Shown here: positions 9,331 through 17,892 of the stretch, in pieces | Layout of the letters: the number at the start of each line of letters is the position of its first letter | How positions within the stretch are numbered: position 1 is the first letter of the stretch | Assembly (NCBI RefSeq): GCF_016862935.1 | Contig: NZ_BONX01000045.1 | Location: 124,001 to 188,000, forward strand | DNA: 64,000 bases | Source of the DNA: Plantactinospora mayteni | GTDB taxonomy: Bacteria > Actinomycetota > Actinomycetes > Mycobacteriales > Micromonosporaceae | Direction: 5' to 3' | Made by a program: the position numbers and the translations under genes | Notes under the pieces: model-generated | The model's database searches: none | Told to the model about the DNA's origin: nothing | Seen by the model: only the letters and a program-made list of their open reading frames with translations

Positions 9331-9475
9331 CGGCGACATTTTCCGCCCACCCGGACGGAACCGCTGGACACGGGGCGCGGCGGCATTTTCCACCCCGACG
9401 CAGGAGAGCGCCGGACACCGAAGCGCGGCGGCATTTCCGCCCCGCCGGGGGAGAGCGCCGGACACCGAAGCGCGG
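9331..9475. repeat. Three degenerate 47-50 bp tandem repeats upstream of the SWIM operon
   Basis: Copies at 9331-9380, 9381-9428 and 9429-9475 share CGGCATTTTCC at the left and CCGGACACCGAAGCGCGG at the right. The last two copies are nearly identical in their right halves. They fill the leader region between the SWIM gene start and the neighbouring ABC permease stop. They could be regulatory or simply expanded sequence. Confidence 0.75.
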
Positions 9476-9532
9476 TGGCCCGCACCCGGGGGCGGGACGG
9501 GCAACCGCCGTCCCGCCCCGGGGCCAACCTGC

Positions 9533-10372
9533 TCAGTCGGCGCTGCGGGCCATCGCCCGTACCCCGACGGTCAGGCCGACGGCGGCGGTGACCAGCGCCG
9601 CGACCCAGCCCCAGAGCACGGTCATGGAGCCGATCTCACCGGCGAACAGGGCGCGCTCGGCGTCGACCAGATAGGCCAGCGGGTTGACCTGCGAGGCGAC
9701 GCGCATCCACCCCGGGCCGGTCTCCAACGGCAGCAGCATGCCGGAGAGCAGCATCAGCGGGAAGATCAGCGTCTGCTGCACCACCCAGAACATCCAGTCC
9801 TGCTTGCGTACGGCGATCGCGAGCGAATAGCTCAGCGCGCCGAGCCCGACGCCGAAGACCGCGAGCAGCGCCAGCCCGAGCAGCGCGCCGACCGGATACA
9901 GCCGGAAGCCGAACGGGATCATCACCAGCACGATGATCACCGCCTGCCCGGCCAGCGGCACCATCTCCTTCAGTGCCCGGCCGACCAGCAGCGACGGGCG
10001 GGACAGCGGGGTGACCAGCATCCGCTCGTGTGCACCGGTCTGGAACTCGAAGAGCAGGTTGGCACCGGTTGCCGAGGTGCCGAACAGGGCGGTCATCACC
10101 AGGATGGCCGGTACGAACCACTGCCACACGCCGCCCGCGCCGAAGGCCGTACCGGCCTGGCCGCCGAGCGAGCCGACCAGCAGCGGGCCGAAGAGGCCGA
10201 GGAAGACCAGCGGCTGCACCATGCCGAAGACGACCGAGAACGGGTCGTGCCGCAGCGGGCGCAGCTCGCGGGTCAGTACGATGCCGACGTCGCGGAGCAG
10301 CCCGAGTGGACCGGTCCGGGTTCTCGCCGCTACGGGAGTCGGCGACGGGGCGGTGGCACCGATGGTGGTCAC
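9533..10372 (-). CDS. ABC-2 type permease (DrrB-like drug exporter subunit)
   Basis: A 279-residue integral membrane protein of the ABC-2 family, with about six hydrophobic segments after a roughly 35-residue cytoplasmic N-terminus. Sequence such as LLVGSLGG and GVWQWFVPAILVMTALFG is typical of DrrB/daunorubicin-resistance permeases. It is expected to form the membrane channel for the ATPase encoded just upstream, whose stop it overlaps by 4 bp (ATGA). The likely role is export of a hydrophobic compound or antibiotic; the substrate is unknown. The divergent WYL regulator gene probably controls the pair. Confidence 0.9.
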   Translation of the reverse strand: MTTIGATAPSPTPVAARTRTGPLGLLRDVGIVLTRELRPLRHDPFSVVFGMVQPLVFLGLFGPLLVGSLGGQAGTAFGAGGVWQWFVPAILVMTALFGTSATGANLLFEFQTGAHERMLVTPLSRPSLLVGRALKEMVPLAGQAVIIVLVMIPFGFRLYPVGALLGLALLAVFGVGLGALSYSLAIAVRKQDWMFWVVQQTLIFPLMLLSGMLLPLETGPGWMRVASQVNPLAYLVDAERALFAGEIGSMTVLWGWVAALVTAAVGLTVGVRAMARSAD

Positions 10373-11382
10373 GGGACGTCCTTCCGGGTCTGCGAATCCT
10401 GCGGGCTGTCCTGCGCGGTCGGAGTCTCCTGCTCGGCCTCGCGCAGGCTGCGGCCGGTGAGGGTGAGGAACACGTCGTCGAGGGTGGGTTGGTGCGCCTG
10501 GGCGGTACCGACCCGTACGTCGGCTTCGATCGCGGCCCGGAGCAGTTCCGGCAGCGCCGCCGGCCCGTCGGCGACGTGCGCCTCGACCCGGGACCCGGCG
10601 CAGACCAGGTCCCGGGCTCCGGGCAGCCGGTCGACGAGCCGGGCCAGCGGCCGGGCGTCGTCCCCGGCGACGGTGACGACGATCCGGTCCCCGGCGAGCT
10701 TCGCCTTCAGCGCCGCCGCCGAGTCGTCGGCGATGATCTCGCCGTGGTCGACGATGACGACCCGTTCGGCCATCGAGTCCGCCTCGTCCAGGTAGTGCGT
10801 GGTGAGCACCACCGTCATCGCGGCCTCGGCGCGCATCCGCAGGATGTGTTCCCAGAGGTTCGCCCGGTTCTGCGGGTCCAGCCCGGTGGAGGGCTCGTCG
10901 AGGAAGAGCAGGGACGGCGCGTGTACCAGGCCCATCGCCACGTCCAGCCGGCGACGCTGCCCGCCGGAGAGGGCCGAGACCTTCCGGTCGGCGAGGTCGG
11001 CGAGGTCGAGGCCGTCCAGCAGGTCGTCGGCCCGCCGCCGGGCGGCACGCCGGTCCAGGCCGTAGATCGCGCCCTGGGTACGCAGTTCGTCGCGGGCCCG
11101 CTGGGTGTGCCCGGCCCCGTTGCCCTGGCCGACGTACCCGATGTGCCGGCGCACCTTCCCGGGTTCGCGTACGACGTCGTGGCCGGCGACGGTGGCGGTG
11201 CCGGAGGTCGGCGCGATCAGGGTGGTGAGCATCCGCATCGTGGTCGTCTTGCCGGCGCCGTTCGGGCCGAGTAGCGCGACCAGTTCGCCGGGCTCGATCC
11301 GCAGGCTGATGCCCCGGACGGCGTGCACGGTCTGGCTGCGGCTCACCACGAAATCCCGGGTGAGCGAGCGGGCGTCGATCAT
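10369..11382 (-). CDS. ABC ATPase (DrrA-like drug exporter subunit)
   Basis: A 337-residue ATPase. Walker A is LLGPNGAGKTTT near residue 36, the signature is ALSGGQRRR, and Walker B is LLFLDEPSTGLDP. The C-terminal 90 residues form the DrrA-type extension that ends in LDDVFLTLTGR. It energises the permease encoded directly after it. The ATG at 11382 faces the WYL regulator gene across a 98-bp divergent gap, which suggests coupled control. The family exports hydrophobic drugs such as anthracyclines; the substrate here is not known. Confidence 0.92.
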   Translation of the reverse strand: MIDARSLTRDFVVSRSQTVHAVRGISLRIEPGELVALLGPNGAGKTTTMRMLTTLIAPTSGTATVAGHDVVREPGKVRRHIGYVGQGNGAGHTQRARDELRTQGAIYGLDRRAARRRADDLLDGLDLADLADRKVSALSGGQRRRLDVAMGLVHAPSLLFLDEPSTGLDPQNRANLWEHILRMRAEAAMTVVLTTHYLDEADSMAERVVIVDHGEIIADDSAAALKAKLAGDRIVVTVAGDDARPLARLVDRLPGARDLVCAGSRVEAHVADGPAALPELLRAAIEADVRVGTAQAHQPTLDDVFLTLTGRSLREAEQETPTAQDSPQDSQTRKDVP

Positions 11383-11480
11383 TCGTTGCTCCCCGGTCGG
11401 AGGGTCGGTCGTCTCATGCCCGGAACGCTAGGCGGCATAGCGGTCACTTTCTGGCCTGAATGTCGGGCAGACTTGTCGGC

Positions 11481-12494
11481 ATGGCGAACACCAGCTCCCG
11501 AACCCTCCGCCTGCTCTCGCTGTTGCAGACCCACCGCTACTGGCCCGGTACCGAACTCGCCGACCGACTCGACGTCTCGGTCCGTACCCTCCGCCGCGAC
11601 GTCGACCGGCTGCGCGAACTGGGCTACCCGGTCGAGGCGCACCGGGGCGTCGACGGCGGCTACCAGCTCGCCCCGGGCGCCGCACTGCCCCCACTGGTGG
11701 TCGACGACGAGGAGGCGGTCGCGCTCGCCGTCGGGTTGCAGGCCGCCGCGCACGGTGCGGTCGCCGGCATCCAGGAGTCGTCGATCCGGGCGTTCACCAA
11801 GGTCGTACAGGTGATGCCGGCCCGGCTGCGGCGTCGGGTCGACGCGCTGCGCGCGATGACCGTACCGGGGTTCTGGGGCGACGGCGGCGGGCCGACCGTC
11901 GAGGCGGCAACCCTCACCACCGTCGCCCAGTCCTGCCGGGACACCGAACGCCTGCGGTTCGGCTACACCGCCCGGGACGGGCAGCGGACCGAGCGGCACG
12001 TCGAGCCGTACCGGCTGGTCTCGCTCGGCCGGCGGTGGTATCTGGTCGGCTACGACCTGACCCGGCACGACTGGCGCAGCTTCCGGCTCGACCGGCTGCA
12101 CGACCCGCGCGGCACCGGGGCCCGGTTCCACCCCCGGCAACTGCCCGCCGAGGACGCCGCCGCGTTCGTCCGGGCCGGGATCGAGAACCTGCCCGCGCCG
12201 TACCGGGTGGAGGTGCTGGTGCGGGCACCGCAGGCCACCGTCGAGGAGCGGTTGGCCCGCTGGGCCACCGTCGAGTACGTCGACGAGCACCGCTGCCGGA
12301 TGGTGATGACCACCGACACGCTGGACTGGCCGGTCATGGCGCTCGGCTCACTCGGCGCGGAGTTCGAGGTGCTCTCCCCACCCGAGCTGGTGGACCAGCT
12401 CCGGGAGTGGAGCGACCGGTTCCGGCGCGCCACCGCGACCGGCCCGGCGGGCCGCCGCGACGGCGATGGCCGCACTTCGGACCCGGCGAGTTGA
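11481..12494 (+). CDS. WYL-domain transcriptional regulator (YafY-like)
   Basis: A 337-residue regulator with an N-terminal winged helix-turn-helix (residues 1-60, DVSVRTLRRDVDRL as the recognition part) and a WYL domain (RWYLVGYDL near 180) that binds small ligands in this family. A C-terminal extension follows. I prefer ATG 11481, directly before the conserved helix; an in-frame ATG at 11460 would add seven residues. There is little Shine-Dalgarno sequence, so it may be leaderless. It is divergent from the DrrAB-like exporter, the usual arrangement for a ligand-responsive repressor or activator of an efflux pump. Confidence 0.9.
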   Translation: MANTSSRTLRLLSLLQTHRYWPGTELADRLDVSVRTLRRDVDRLRELGYPVEAHRGVDGGYQLAPGAALPPLVVDDEEAVALAVGLQAAAHGAVAGIQESSIRAFTKVVQVMPARLRRRVDALRAMTVPGFWGDGGGPTVEAATLTTVAQSCRDTERLRFGYTARDGQRTERHVEPYRLVSLGRRWYLVGYDLTRHDWRSFRLDRLHDPRGTGARFHPRQLPAEDAAAFVRAGIENLPAPYRVEVLVRAPQATVEERLARWATVEYVDEHRCRMVMTTDTLDWPVMALGSLGAEFEVLSPPELVDQLREWSDRFRRATATGPAGRRDGDGRTSDPAS

Positions 12495-12574
12495 CGGCGA
12501 ACCCGACGTAGGCGAGGCTGCTGCAACCGATTGTGGATCATCGTCGCGAGGGCGCGGCCGGGGAAGCCTGGGAC

Positions 12575-13162
12575 ATGGGACAGACATTCGAGTTGACCGT
12601 CAACGGCGAGCGGCGGCAGGTCGAAGCCGACGCCGACAGTACCCTGCTGCACGTGCTGCGCGAGGTACTCGACCTCAAGGGTGCCCGGTTCGGCTGCGGC
12701 CTGGGCCTCTGCGGCGCCTGCTTCGTCCTGCTGGACGGCCGGCCCGCGCCGTCCTGCGACGTACCGCTCTGGTCGGCCGCCGGCAGGACGGTCACCACGG
12801 TCGAGGGGCTCGCCGACGGCGACGTACCGCATCCGGTCCAGCGGGCGTTCCTCGACGAGCAGGCCGCACAGTGCGGCTACTGCGTCTCCGGGATTTTGGT
12901 CAGCGCGGCGGCGCTGCTCGCCGAGCATCCCGAGCCGGACGAGTCGACGGTCGCCGCCGCGCTCGACCGGCACCTGTGCCGGTGCGGCGCCCAGGTGCGG
13001 ATGGTCCGGGCCGTGGTCCGAGCGGGGCAGGCGAAAGCCGACGCCACCGGCGCGACCGCCACCAGGACCGACGCAGGCGGCACCGGGACCGGCGCGGGCA
13101 CGGCCGGTGTCGACGCCGGCACGGCCGGTGTCGACGTCTTCGGAACGGTGGTCGACCGGTGA
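12575..13162 (+). CDS. (2Fe-2S) subunit of a molybdenum hydroxylase (IorA/xanthine dehydrogenase small subunit type)
   Basis: A 195-residue protein carrying two [2Fe-2S] clusters. The plant-ferredoxin type site is CGLGLCGAC with a further Cys after RPAPS (residues 38-66). The second site is CGYC and CRCG near 100-140. It passes electrons from the molybdopterin subunit encoded next. I chose ATG 12575 because ferredoxin-fold sequence (FELTVNGERR) begins there. The last 45 residues are a Thr/Ala/Gly-rich repetitive tail not typical of the family. The stop overlaps the next start (GTGA). There is no FAD subunit gene, which fits the isoquinoline-oxidoreductase/nicotinate-dehydrogenase style of enzyme. 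Confidence 0.9.
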   Translation: MGQTFELTVNGERRQVEADADSTLLHVLREVLDLKGARFGCGLGLCGACFVLLDGRPAPSCDVPLWSAAGRTVTTVEGLADGDVPHPVQRAFLDEQAAQCGYCVSGILVSAAALLAEHPEPDESTVAAALDRHLCRCGAQVRMVRAVVRAGQAKADATGATATRTDAGGTGTGAGTAGVDAGTAGVDVFGTVVDR

Positions 13163-15375
13163 GCGTCGAGCGTCGGGAGGTTGCCCCGGTCGCGCCGCCG
13201 CTGCCCCGGGGCGTGGTCGGCAATCCCCGGCTCGCCCGCTGGGTAACGGTGGAGCGGGACGGCACCGTCACGGTCCGGGTCGGCAAGGTGGAACTCGGGC
13301 AGGGCATCCTCACCGCGCTCGCCCAGCTCGCGGCCGACGAACTCGACGTCGACCTCGCCGCCGTCCGGATGGCGGCGGCCAGCACCGCCGAGGGGCCGGA
13401 CGAGGGTCTGACCGCCGGCAGCCTCTCCGTCGCCAACTCCGGCGCCGCGGTCCGCCAGGTGTGTGCCGAGGTACGGGCGCTGTTCGTCGCCGAGGCGGTG
13501 GCGAACCTGGCCCTCGACCCGGACACCGTCACCGTACGCAACGGGACGATCAGCGACGCGGCCGGTTCGCGACGCACGTCGTACGGGGAGCTGGCCGAAC
13601 GGGTCGACCTCGACCGCGAGGCGACCGGGGCGGTCCGGCCGAAGCCCCAGCACCAGGCGCGCTGGGTAGGCCGCAGCGTGCCCCGGCTGGACCTGCCCGA
13701 CAAGGTCTCCGGCCGGCCGCGCTTCATCCAGGACCTGGCACTGCCCGGACAGCTCTACGGCCGGGTGGTCCGGCCGCCGTCACCGGCGGCGACCCTGGTC
13801 GAGGTCGACACCGCCGCCGTACGACTCCGGCCCGGAGTGCGGGCGGTGGTCCGGGACGGCGACTTCCTCGGCGTGGTCGCCGAGGGCGAGGAGAACGCCG
13901 AGCGGGCCGCCACGGCACTGGCCGCCGCAGCGCGCTGGCATGAGGAGCCGACCCTGCCGGACGAGCACGACATCTCCCGCTTCCTCCGGGCGGGACCGGC
14001 CGAGTCGATCCCGGTACCCGACCCGGGCCACGCCGGCCCCGCCCCCACCAACCCAGCCCCCACCAACCCAGGCAACGCCGACCCAGGCCACGCCGACCCA
14101 GGCGCCGCCGGGCGGGTCGTCCGGCGGTTGCGGGCGACCTACAGCCGACCCTTCCTGGCCCACGCGTCGATGGCACCGAGCTGTGGCGCCGCCCGCTGGG
14201 CCGAGGACGGTACGGCGGTCAGCGTCTGGAGCCACAGCCAGGGCATCCACGGGCTGGGCCGGGCGATCGGGATGGGGCTGGAACTCGACGCCGACCGGGT
14301 CGACGTACGACACGTCGAGAGCGCCGGCAGCTACGGGCACAACGGCGCGGACGATGCCGCCTTCGACGCCGTACTGCTCGCCCGGGCGGTTCCCGGCCGG
14401 CCCGTGCACGTACGGTGGAGCCGGCGCGACGAGCTGACCTGGGCGCCCTTCGGCTCGGCAATGGTGGCCGAGGTGGAGGCCGGCGTCGACGCCGACGGTA
14501 CGGTGCTGACCTGGTCGTACGACGTGTGGAGCCAGGGGCACACCGCCCGGCCCGGTTACGCCGGCAGCCCCGGGCTACTCGCCGACACCCACCGGAACCG
14601 GTCCCGCCCTACCCCACCGGCGGTCGATCCACCGGCCCGGGGCGGTGGCGGGACGACCCGCAACGCCTGGCCGATCTACACCTTCCCGGAGCGCCGGATC
14701 CACGGCCACCGGGCGCTGCGGACCGCGCTGCGCTCCTCGTCGCTCCGCTCGCTCGGCGCGTTCACCAACGTCTTCGCCATCGAGTCCTTCATGGACGAGC
14801 TGGCCCTGGCGGCCGGGGCGGACCCGGTGGCGTACCGGCTGGCCCAGCTCGCCGACCCACGGGCCCGGGAGGTACTCTCGACCGCCGCCGAACTCGGCGG
14901 CTGGCAGCGGCGCGGCACCGAGGAGAACGTCGGCTACGGCATCGGCTTCGCCCGCTACAAGGACCGGGGTGCATACTGCGCGGTGCTCGCCGAGGTGGAG
15001 GCGGTGCACGAGGTACGGGTGCGCCGGCTGACCCTGGTCGTCGACGTGGGACGGGTGGTCAACCCCGACGGGGTACGCAACCAGATCGAGGGCGGTGCCG
15101 TCCAGGCGACCAGTTGGACGTTGAAGGAACGGGTCCGGTTCGACCGCTGGCGGGTCACCAGCGCGGACTGGGAGAGCTATCCGATCCTGCGGTTCAGTGA
15201 GGTGCCGCAGGTCGACGTACACCTGGTGGATCGGCCGGCGGAGCTGTCGGTCGGCGCCGGCGAGGCGGCCCAGGGCCCGACGGCGGCGGCCGTCGCCAAC
15301 GCCGTGGCCGACGCGCTCTCGGTCCGGGTACGCGACCTGCCGATCACCGCCGACCGCATCGTCGCGGCGCTCTAG
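13159..15375 (+). CDS. Molybdopterin-binding subunit of a xanthine dehydrogenase family enzyme (IorB-like)
   Basis: A 738-residue catalytic subunit that hydroxylates a substrate carbon using water at a Mo-pterin centre. The N-terminal motif GKVELGQGILTALAQ, a central AxPSCGAA/GTRNAW-type region, and the C-terminal SVGAGEAAQGPTAAAV with the expected catalytic glutamate are present. The GTG start at 13159 overlaps the small subunit stop by 4 bp. Residues about 287-319 hold a PGHAG/PTNPG/ADPGHAD low-complexity insert. A two-subunit complex without flavoprotein would hand electrons to a cytochrome or another acceptor. The substrate (aldehyde, N-heterocycle or other) cannot be told. Confidence 0.88.
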   Translation: MSVERREVAPVAPPLPRGVVGNPRLARWVTVERDGTVTVRVGKVELGQGILTALAQLAADELDVDLAAVRMAAASTAEGPDEGLTAGSLSVANSGAAVRQVCAEVRALFVAEAVANLALDPDTVTVRNGTISDAAGSRRTSYGELAERVDLDREATGAVRPKPQHQARWVGRSVPRLDLPDKVSGRPRFIQDLALPGQLYGRVVRPPSPAATLVEVDTAAVRLRPGVRAVVRDGDFLGVVAEGEENAERAATALAAAARWHEEPTLPDEHDISRFLRAGPAESIPVPDPGHAGPAPTNPAPTNPGNADPGHADPGAAGRVVRRLRATYSRPFLAHASMAPSCGAARWAEDGTAVSVWSHSQGIHGLGRAIGMGLELDADRVDVRHVESAGSYGHNGADDAAFDAVLLARAVPGRPVHVRWSRRDELTWAPFGSAMVAEVEAGVDADGTVLTWSYDVWSQGHTARPGYAGSPGLLADTHRNRSRPTPPAVDPPARGGGGTTRNAWPIYTFPERRIHGHRALRTALRSSSLRSLGAFTNVFAIESFMDELALAAGADPVAYRLAQLADPRAREVLSTAAELGGWQRRGTEENVGYGIGFARYKDRGAYCAVLAEVEAVHEVRVRRLTLVVDVGRVVNPDGVRNQIEGGAVQATSWTLKERVRFDRWRVTSADWESYPILRFSEVPQVDVHLVDRPAELSVGAGEAAQGPTAAAVANAVADALSVRVRDLPITADRIVAAL

Positions 15376-15427
15376 GTCACTACATCTGGAGCCTGGGCAA
15401 CCCCTTTCCCGAGTCGACGTCTTCGCA

Positions 15428-15452
15428 CCCCGTGTGCGACGGCCACACGGGG
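15428..15452 (+). terminator. Terminator-like hairpin after the molybdenum hydroxylase genes
   Basis: A perfect 9-bp stem, CCCCGTGTG and its complement, with a 7-nt loop sits 53 bp past the large-subunit stop. There is no T-run. It may end transcription or form part of the leader of the following small gene. Confidence 0.45.
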
Positions 15453-15472
15453 CGGATCGATAACTTTCGGTG

Positions 15473-15913
15473 ATGCGAGGCTCTCGGGAAGATGACGGTT
15501 CGGCCGACCTTGACGACGTCGAACGCCGGCTACGGGCGATCCGGGACGACCCGGGGAAGTCGACGACGCTCCGGGAGCTGGCGCAGTACCAGCTCGAACG
15601 GATCGCCGCGCTGCGGGCGGCGCGCTCCGGCAGCGGCACCGGTACGCCTGCGGTGACGGTGGACCGACTCGGCCCGTTCCGGTTCGCGGCGATCCCCGCG
15701 ACCGGCATCGTCAGCATCGAGATCGACCGGGGAGCCGACCTCGTCCCGCTGGTGGCCGTCGTCTCCGCGGACGAGATCCGCCGGTTGACGCCGCTCTTCC
15801 AGCACCTCCGGGACCATGCCGCGCGTGGCGACTCGATCCGGATCGACGTCCGGGAGGCGTTCCTCGAACTGCTCGGCCACGACCCGTTCCGTGACCAACT
15901 CGACGACCGCTGA
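15473..15913 (+). CDS. Unknown 146-residue protein
   Basis: A hydrophilic protein I do not recognise. The N-terminal half (residues 10-50) is a charged helix, possibly a short coiled coil (DDVERRLRAIRDDPG then LAQYQLERIAALRAARSG). The C-terminal half has beta-like stretches and ends in a helix EAFLELLGHDPFRDQL. There is no signal peptide or membrane segment. ATG 15473 follows a GTG at 15470 that would add one residue. Codon use matches neighbours, and the residue mix is that of a real protein. It follows the hydroxylase genes after a hairpin, so it may be independent. Confidence 0.6.
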   Translation: MRGSREDDGSADLDDVERRLRAIRDDPGKSTTLRELAQYQLERIAALRAARSGSGTGTPAVTVDRLGPFRFAAIPATGIVSIEIDRGADLVPLVAVVSADEIRRLTPLFQHLRDHAARGDSIRIDVREAFLELLGHDPFRDQLDDR

Positions 15914-15921
15914 CGGCCAAC

Positions 15922-16002
15922 CGCCCAGGCGTACCACCAGGCCCGACCCGCCCAGGCGTACCACCAGGCCCGACCCGCCCAGGCGTGCCACCAGGCTGGA
16001 CG
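15922..16002. repeat. Three 27-bp direct repeats between convergent genes
   Basis: The unit CGCCCAGGCGTACCACCAGG plus seven bases occurs at 15922-15948 and 15949-15975 exactly, and at 15976-16002 with a few changes. There are no spacers, so it is a simple tandem repeat and not a CRISPR. It lies in the gap between the small unknown gene and the MFS gene. Confidence 0.9.
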
Positions 16003-16137
16003 GCGGACCGGCCACCACCGGGGCCGCAGGCCCGCGCTGCGAGACGCGGCCCGGGCAACCGCTGACCGGCCGACCGCTGATCGGCCGGCCCGCGTCGCAC
16101 CTGCCATGGCAGACCAGCGCCACGGCGGCGCCAGCTC

Positions 16138-17505
16138 CTACCGGACGCCGGCGACCGGTTCCGAGGTGACCTGGCCGGCCGGCTCGTCGGGTCGCTCCGC
16201 CGGGTCGGCCGACTCCGCCGGTACGTCGAGCGGGTGCGCCAGTTCGTCCTGCGGCATCCGGGCCAGCACGATCGCCAGTACGGCGAGCACGGCGGGCAGC
16301 AGGCCGGCGAGCGCGAACGTCGTACCGAGGCCGATGCCGGTGCTGACCGGGCCGGCGACGGCCATCGACAGTGGCATGAAGACGAGCGAGACGAAGAAGT
16401 CGAGGCTGGAGACCCGACCGAGCATGTGCGGCGGGACGCGCCGCTGGAGCAGGGTGCCCCAGATGACCATCGGGGCCGAGAAGCAGATCCCGACGACGAA
16501 GACCGCCAAGGCGATCAGCCAGACCTGACCGGCGACGCCGACCACGGCCAGCGGCAGGCAGCTCAGCCCCCAGAGGAGGTTCATGATGGTGAGGTAGCGC
16601 CGGGGCATCCGGAACGCGGCCATCCCCAGCGAGCCGATCGCGCCACCGATGCCGAACGCCGCCATCACCAGGGCGTGGTCCCCGGGGCCGCCACCGGCCT
16701 GATCCTTGATCACGAACGGGATCAGCACCTCGATCGGCCCCATGATCAGCAGGATGAGGAGGGAGGCGTAGAGGAGCGTGGCGAGCAGCCACGGCGTACG
16801 GCCCATGTAGGCGAAGCCGTCCCGCAGGTCGACCAGTGTCGACCGGATCGGATGGGCCGCCGGTGCCGCCTGGCCGTGCCGCAGCGGCACCGGACGCAGG
16901 GCGAGCAGGAACGCCACACCGGCGACCTCCAACACGGTCACCACCAGCAGCGCGGCGCCGGGCGACCAGGTGGCGACCAGCACGCTGGCCAGGGCGGGGC
17001 CGGCGGCCTGCATGATCGCCGGCCGGAGCATCCCCTCGATACCGTTGGCCGGCATCAGGTCGTCGGGCGGCAGGATCGACGGCAGCAGCGCGGAGTATGC
17101 CGGATAGTGGAAGCCGTTTCCGACCCCGATCAGCAACCCCACCGCGGCGAGCTGCCACAGGTGCAGTCGGTCGGTCAGCGCCAGCGCCGAGACCAGGCCG
17201 ACGGCGACCGTCCGGCCCCCGGCCACCGCCAGCAGGATGCGGCGCTGCGGGATCCGGTCCGCCAGTACCCCGCCGAGCAGCGTGCTGGCCAGCATGCCGG
17301 CCGCCATCGCGGCGGAGACGAAGGAGAGCTGGCCCGGCCCGCCGTCCATCTCGATGACCTGCCAGACGACGGCGATCATCCACACCCCGGCGGCGAACAG
17401 CGACATCATCAGGGCACCGGCGAGGAGTTGGTACTGCCCGTTGCGGAACGGCCGCAGCGGCCCCCGCAGCCAGCCCGGTCCGCTCTCCCCCGTGACGCCC
17501 TCCAT
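16138..17505 (-). CDS. MFS transporter (EntS-like exporter)
   Basis: A 455-residue protein with about twelve membrane segments, of the MFS_3 / enterobactin exporter type. The loop-2 motif GGVLADRIPQRR is at about residues 88-99, and an intracellular loop precedes the second half. The C-terminal 35 residues are Pro/Glu-rich and cytoplasmic. ATG 17505 is preceded by GAGGAGGAGA, a strong ribosome-binding site. It stands alone between non-coding stretches. Proteins of this type export siderophores or drugs; no biosynthetic genes lie beside it to suggest a substrate. Confidence 0.9.
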   Translation of the reverse strand: MEGVTGESGPGWLRGPLRPFRNGQYQLLAGALMMSLFAAGVWMIAVVWQVIEMDGGPGQLSFVSAAMAAGMLASTLLGGVLADRIPQRRILLAVAGGRTVAVGLVSALALTDRLHLWQLAAVGLLIGVGNGFHYPAYSALLPSILPPDDLMPANGIEGMLRPAIMQAAGPALASVLVATWSPGAALLVVTVLEVAGVAFLLALRPVPLRHGQAAPAAHPIRSTLVDLRDGFAYMGRTPWLLATLLYASLLILLIMGPIEVLIPFVIKDQAGGGPGDHALVMAAFGIGGAIGSLGMAAFRMPRRYLTIMNLLWGLSCLPLAVVGVAGQVWLIALAVFVVGICFSAPMVIWGTLLQRRVPPHMLGRVSSLDFFVSLVFMPLSMAVAGPVSTGIGLGTTFALAGLLPAVLAVLAIVLARMPQDELAHPLDVPAESADPAERPDEPAGQVTSEPVAGVR

Positions 17506-17892
17506 CGCCCTGTCTCCTCCTCGTGTCGCGACCGCTCGGTGATGTCACGGCCCGGAACCCGCCGGCCGTCACTGCCCAGGCCCCGGACCAGCAGCGCGGC
17601 CCCGGAGCCAGAGCCCGCGCCATTGTCGTCGGCACCTCCGACATTTTCGACGATCCGATCGGGGCTGATCCCCGGATGAGCGGTTCGGCCGTGGCAGCGC
17701 CGAACCCGAGCCCGCCGTGCGGCGGCAGCGCCACCTTCCGGCTCTGGTCGTCGGCGTCGGCCACCCCAGTCCGTCCGGCACCGGCCCGGTGACCCGCGCA
17801 TACGTCTCCGTCCTCCGGCGGCGACACCCGGAGGACGGAGAAGGGAGAAGGGAGAACGGTTCGAGACCGAGGTGCTGGCCCTGAGCGGCCGG
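17506..17892. other. Gene-free stretch of 387 bp
   Basis: This region lies upstream of the MFS gene and downstream of an ABC permease, both on the minus strand. It should hold the MFS promoter, but I see no convincing -35/-10 pair. The only clear structure is the hairpin at 17806-17840. Open frames here are antisense-like GC noise. Confidence 0.6.
17806..17840 (-). terminator. Perfect 13-bp hairpin after the ABC permease gene
   Basis: The arms CTCCGTCCTCCGG (17806-17818) and its exact complement (17828-17840) flank a 9-nt loop, 52 bp past the permease stop. This is a likely terminator for the RHH-DUF4097-ABC operon, without a T-run. Confidence 0.6.

Noticed and set aside
12466-13158. N-terminal extension of the molybdenum hydroxylase large subunit
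   Set aside because: The frame is open but encodes Arg/Gly/Ala-rich sequence antiphase to the clear iron-sulfur subunit; the GTGA overlap start is far better.
15922-16002. Possible CRISPR array
   Set aside because: The 27-bp units are directly abutted with no spacers, and no cas genes are present.
15530-16137. Very long minus-strand open frame running through the unknown protein and MFS region
   Set aside because: It is an Arg/Gly/Ala/Pro-rich shadow made by high-GC codon use; the plus-strand protein has normal composition.
17506-17780. Minus-strand stretch reading PPHGGLGFG, resembling a tRNA synthetase fragment
   Set aside because: The match is a few residues only, with no flanking homology, so it is likely chance.
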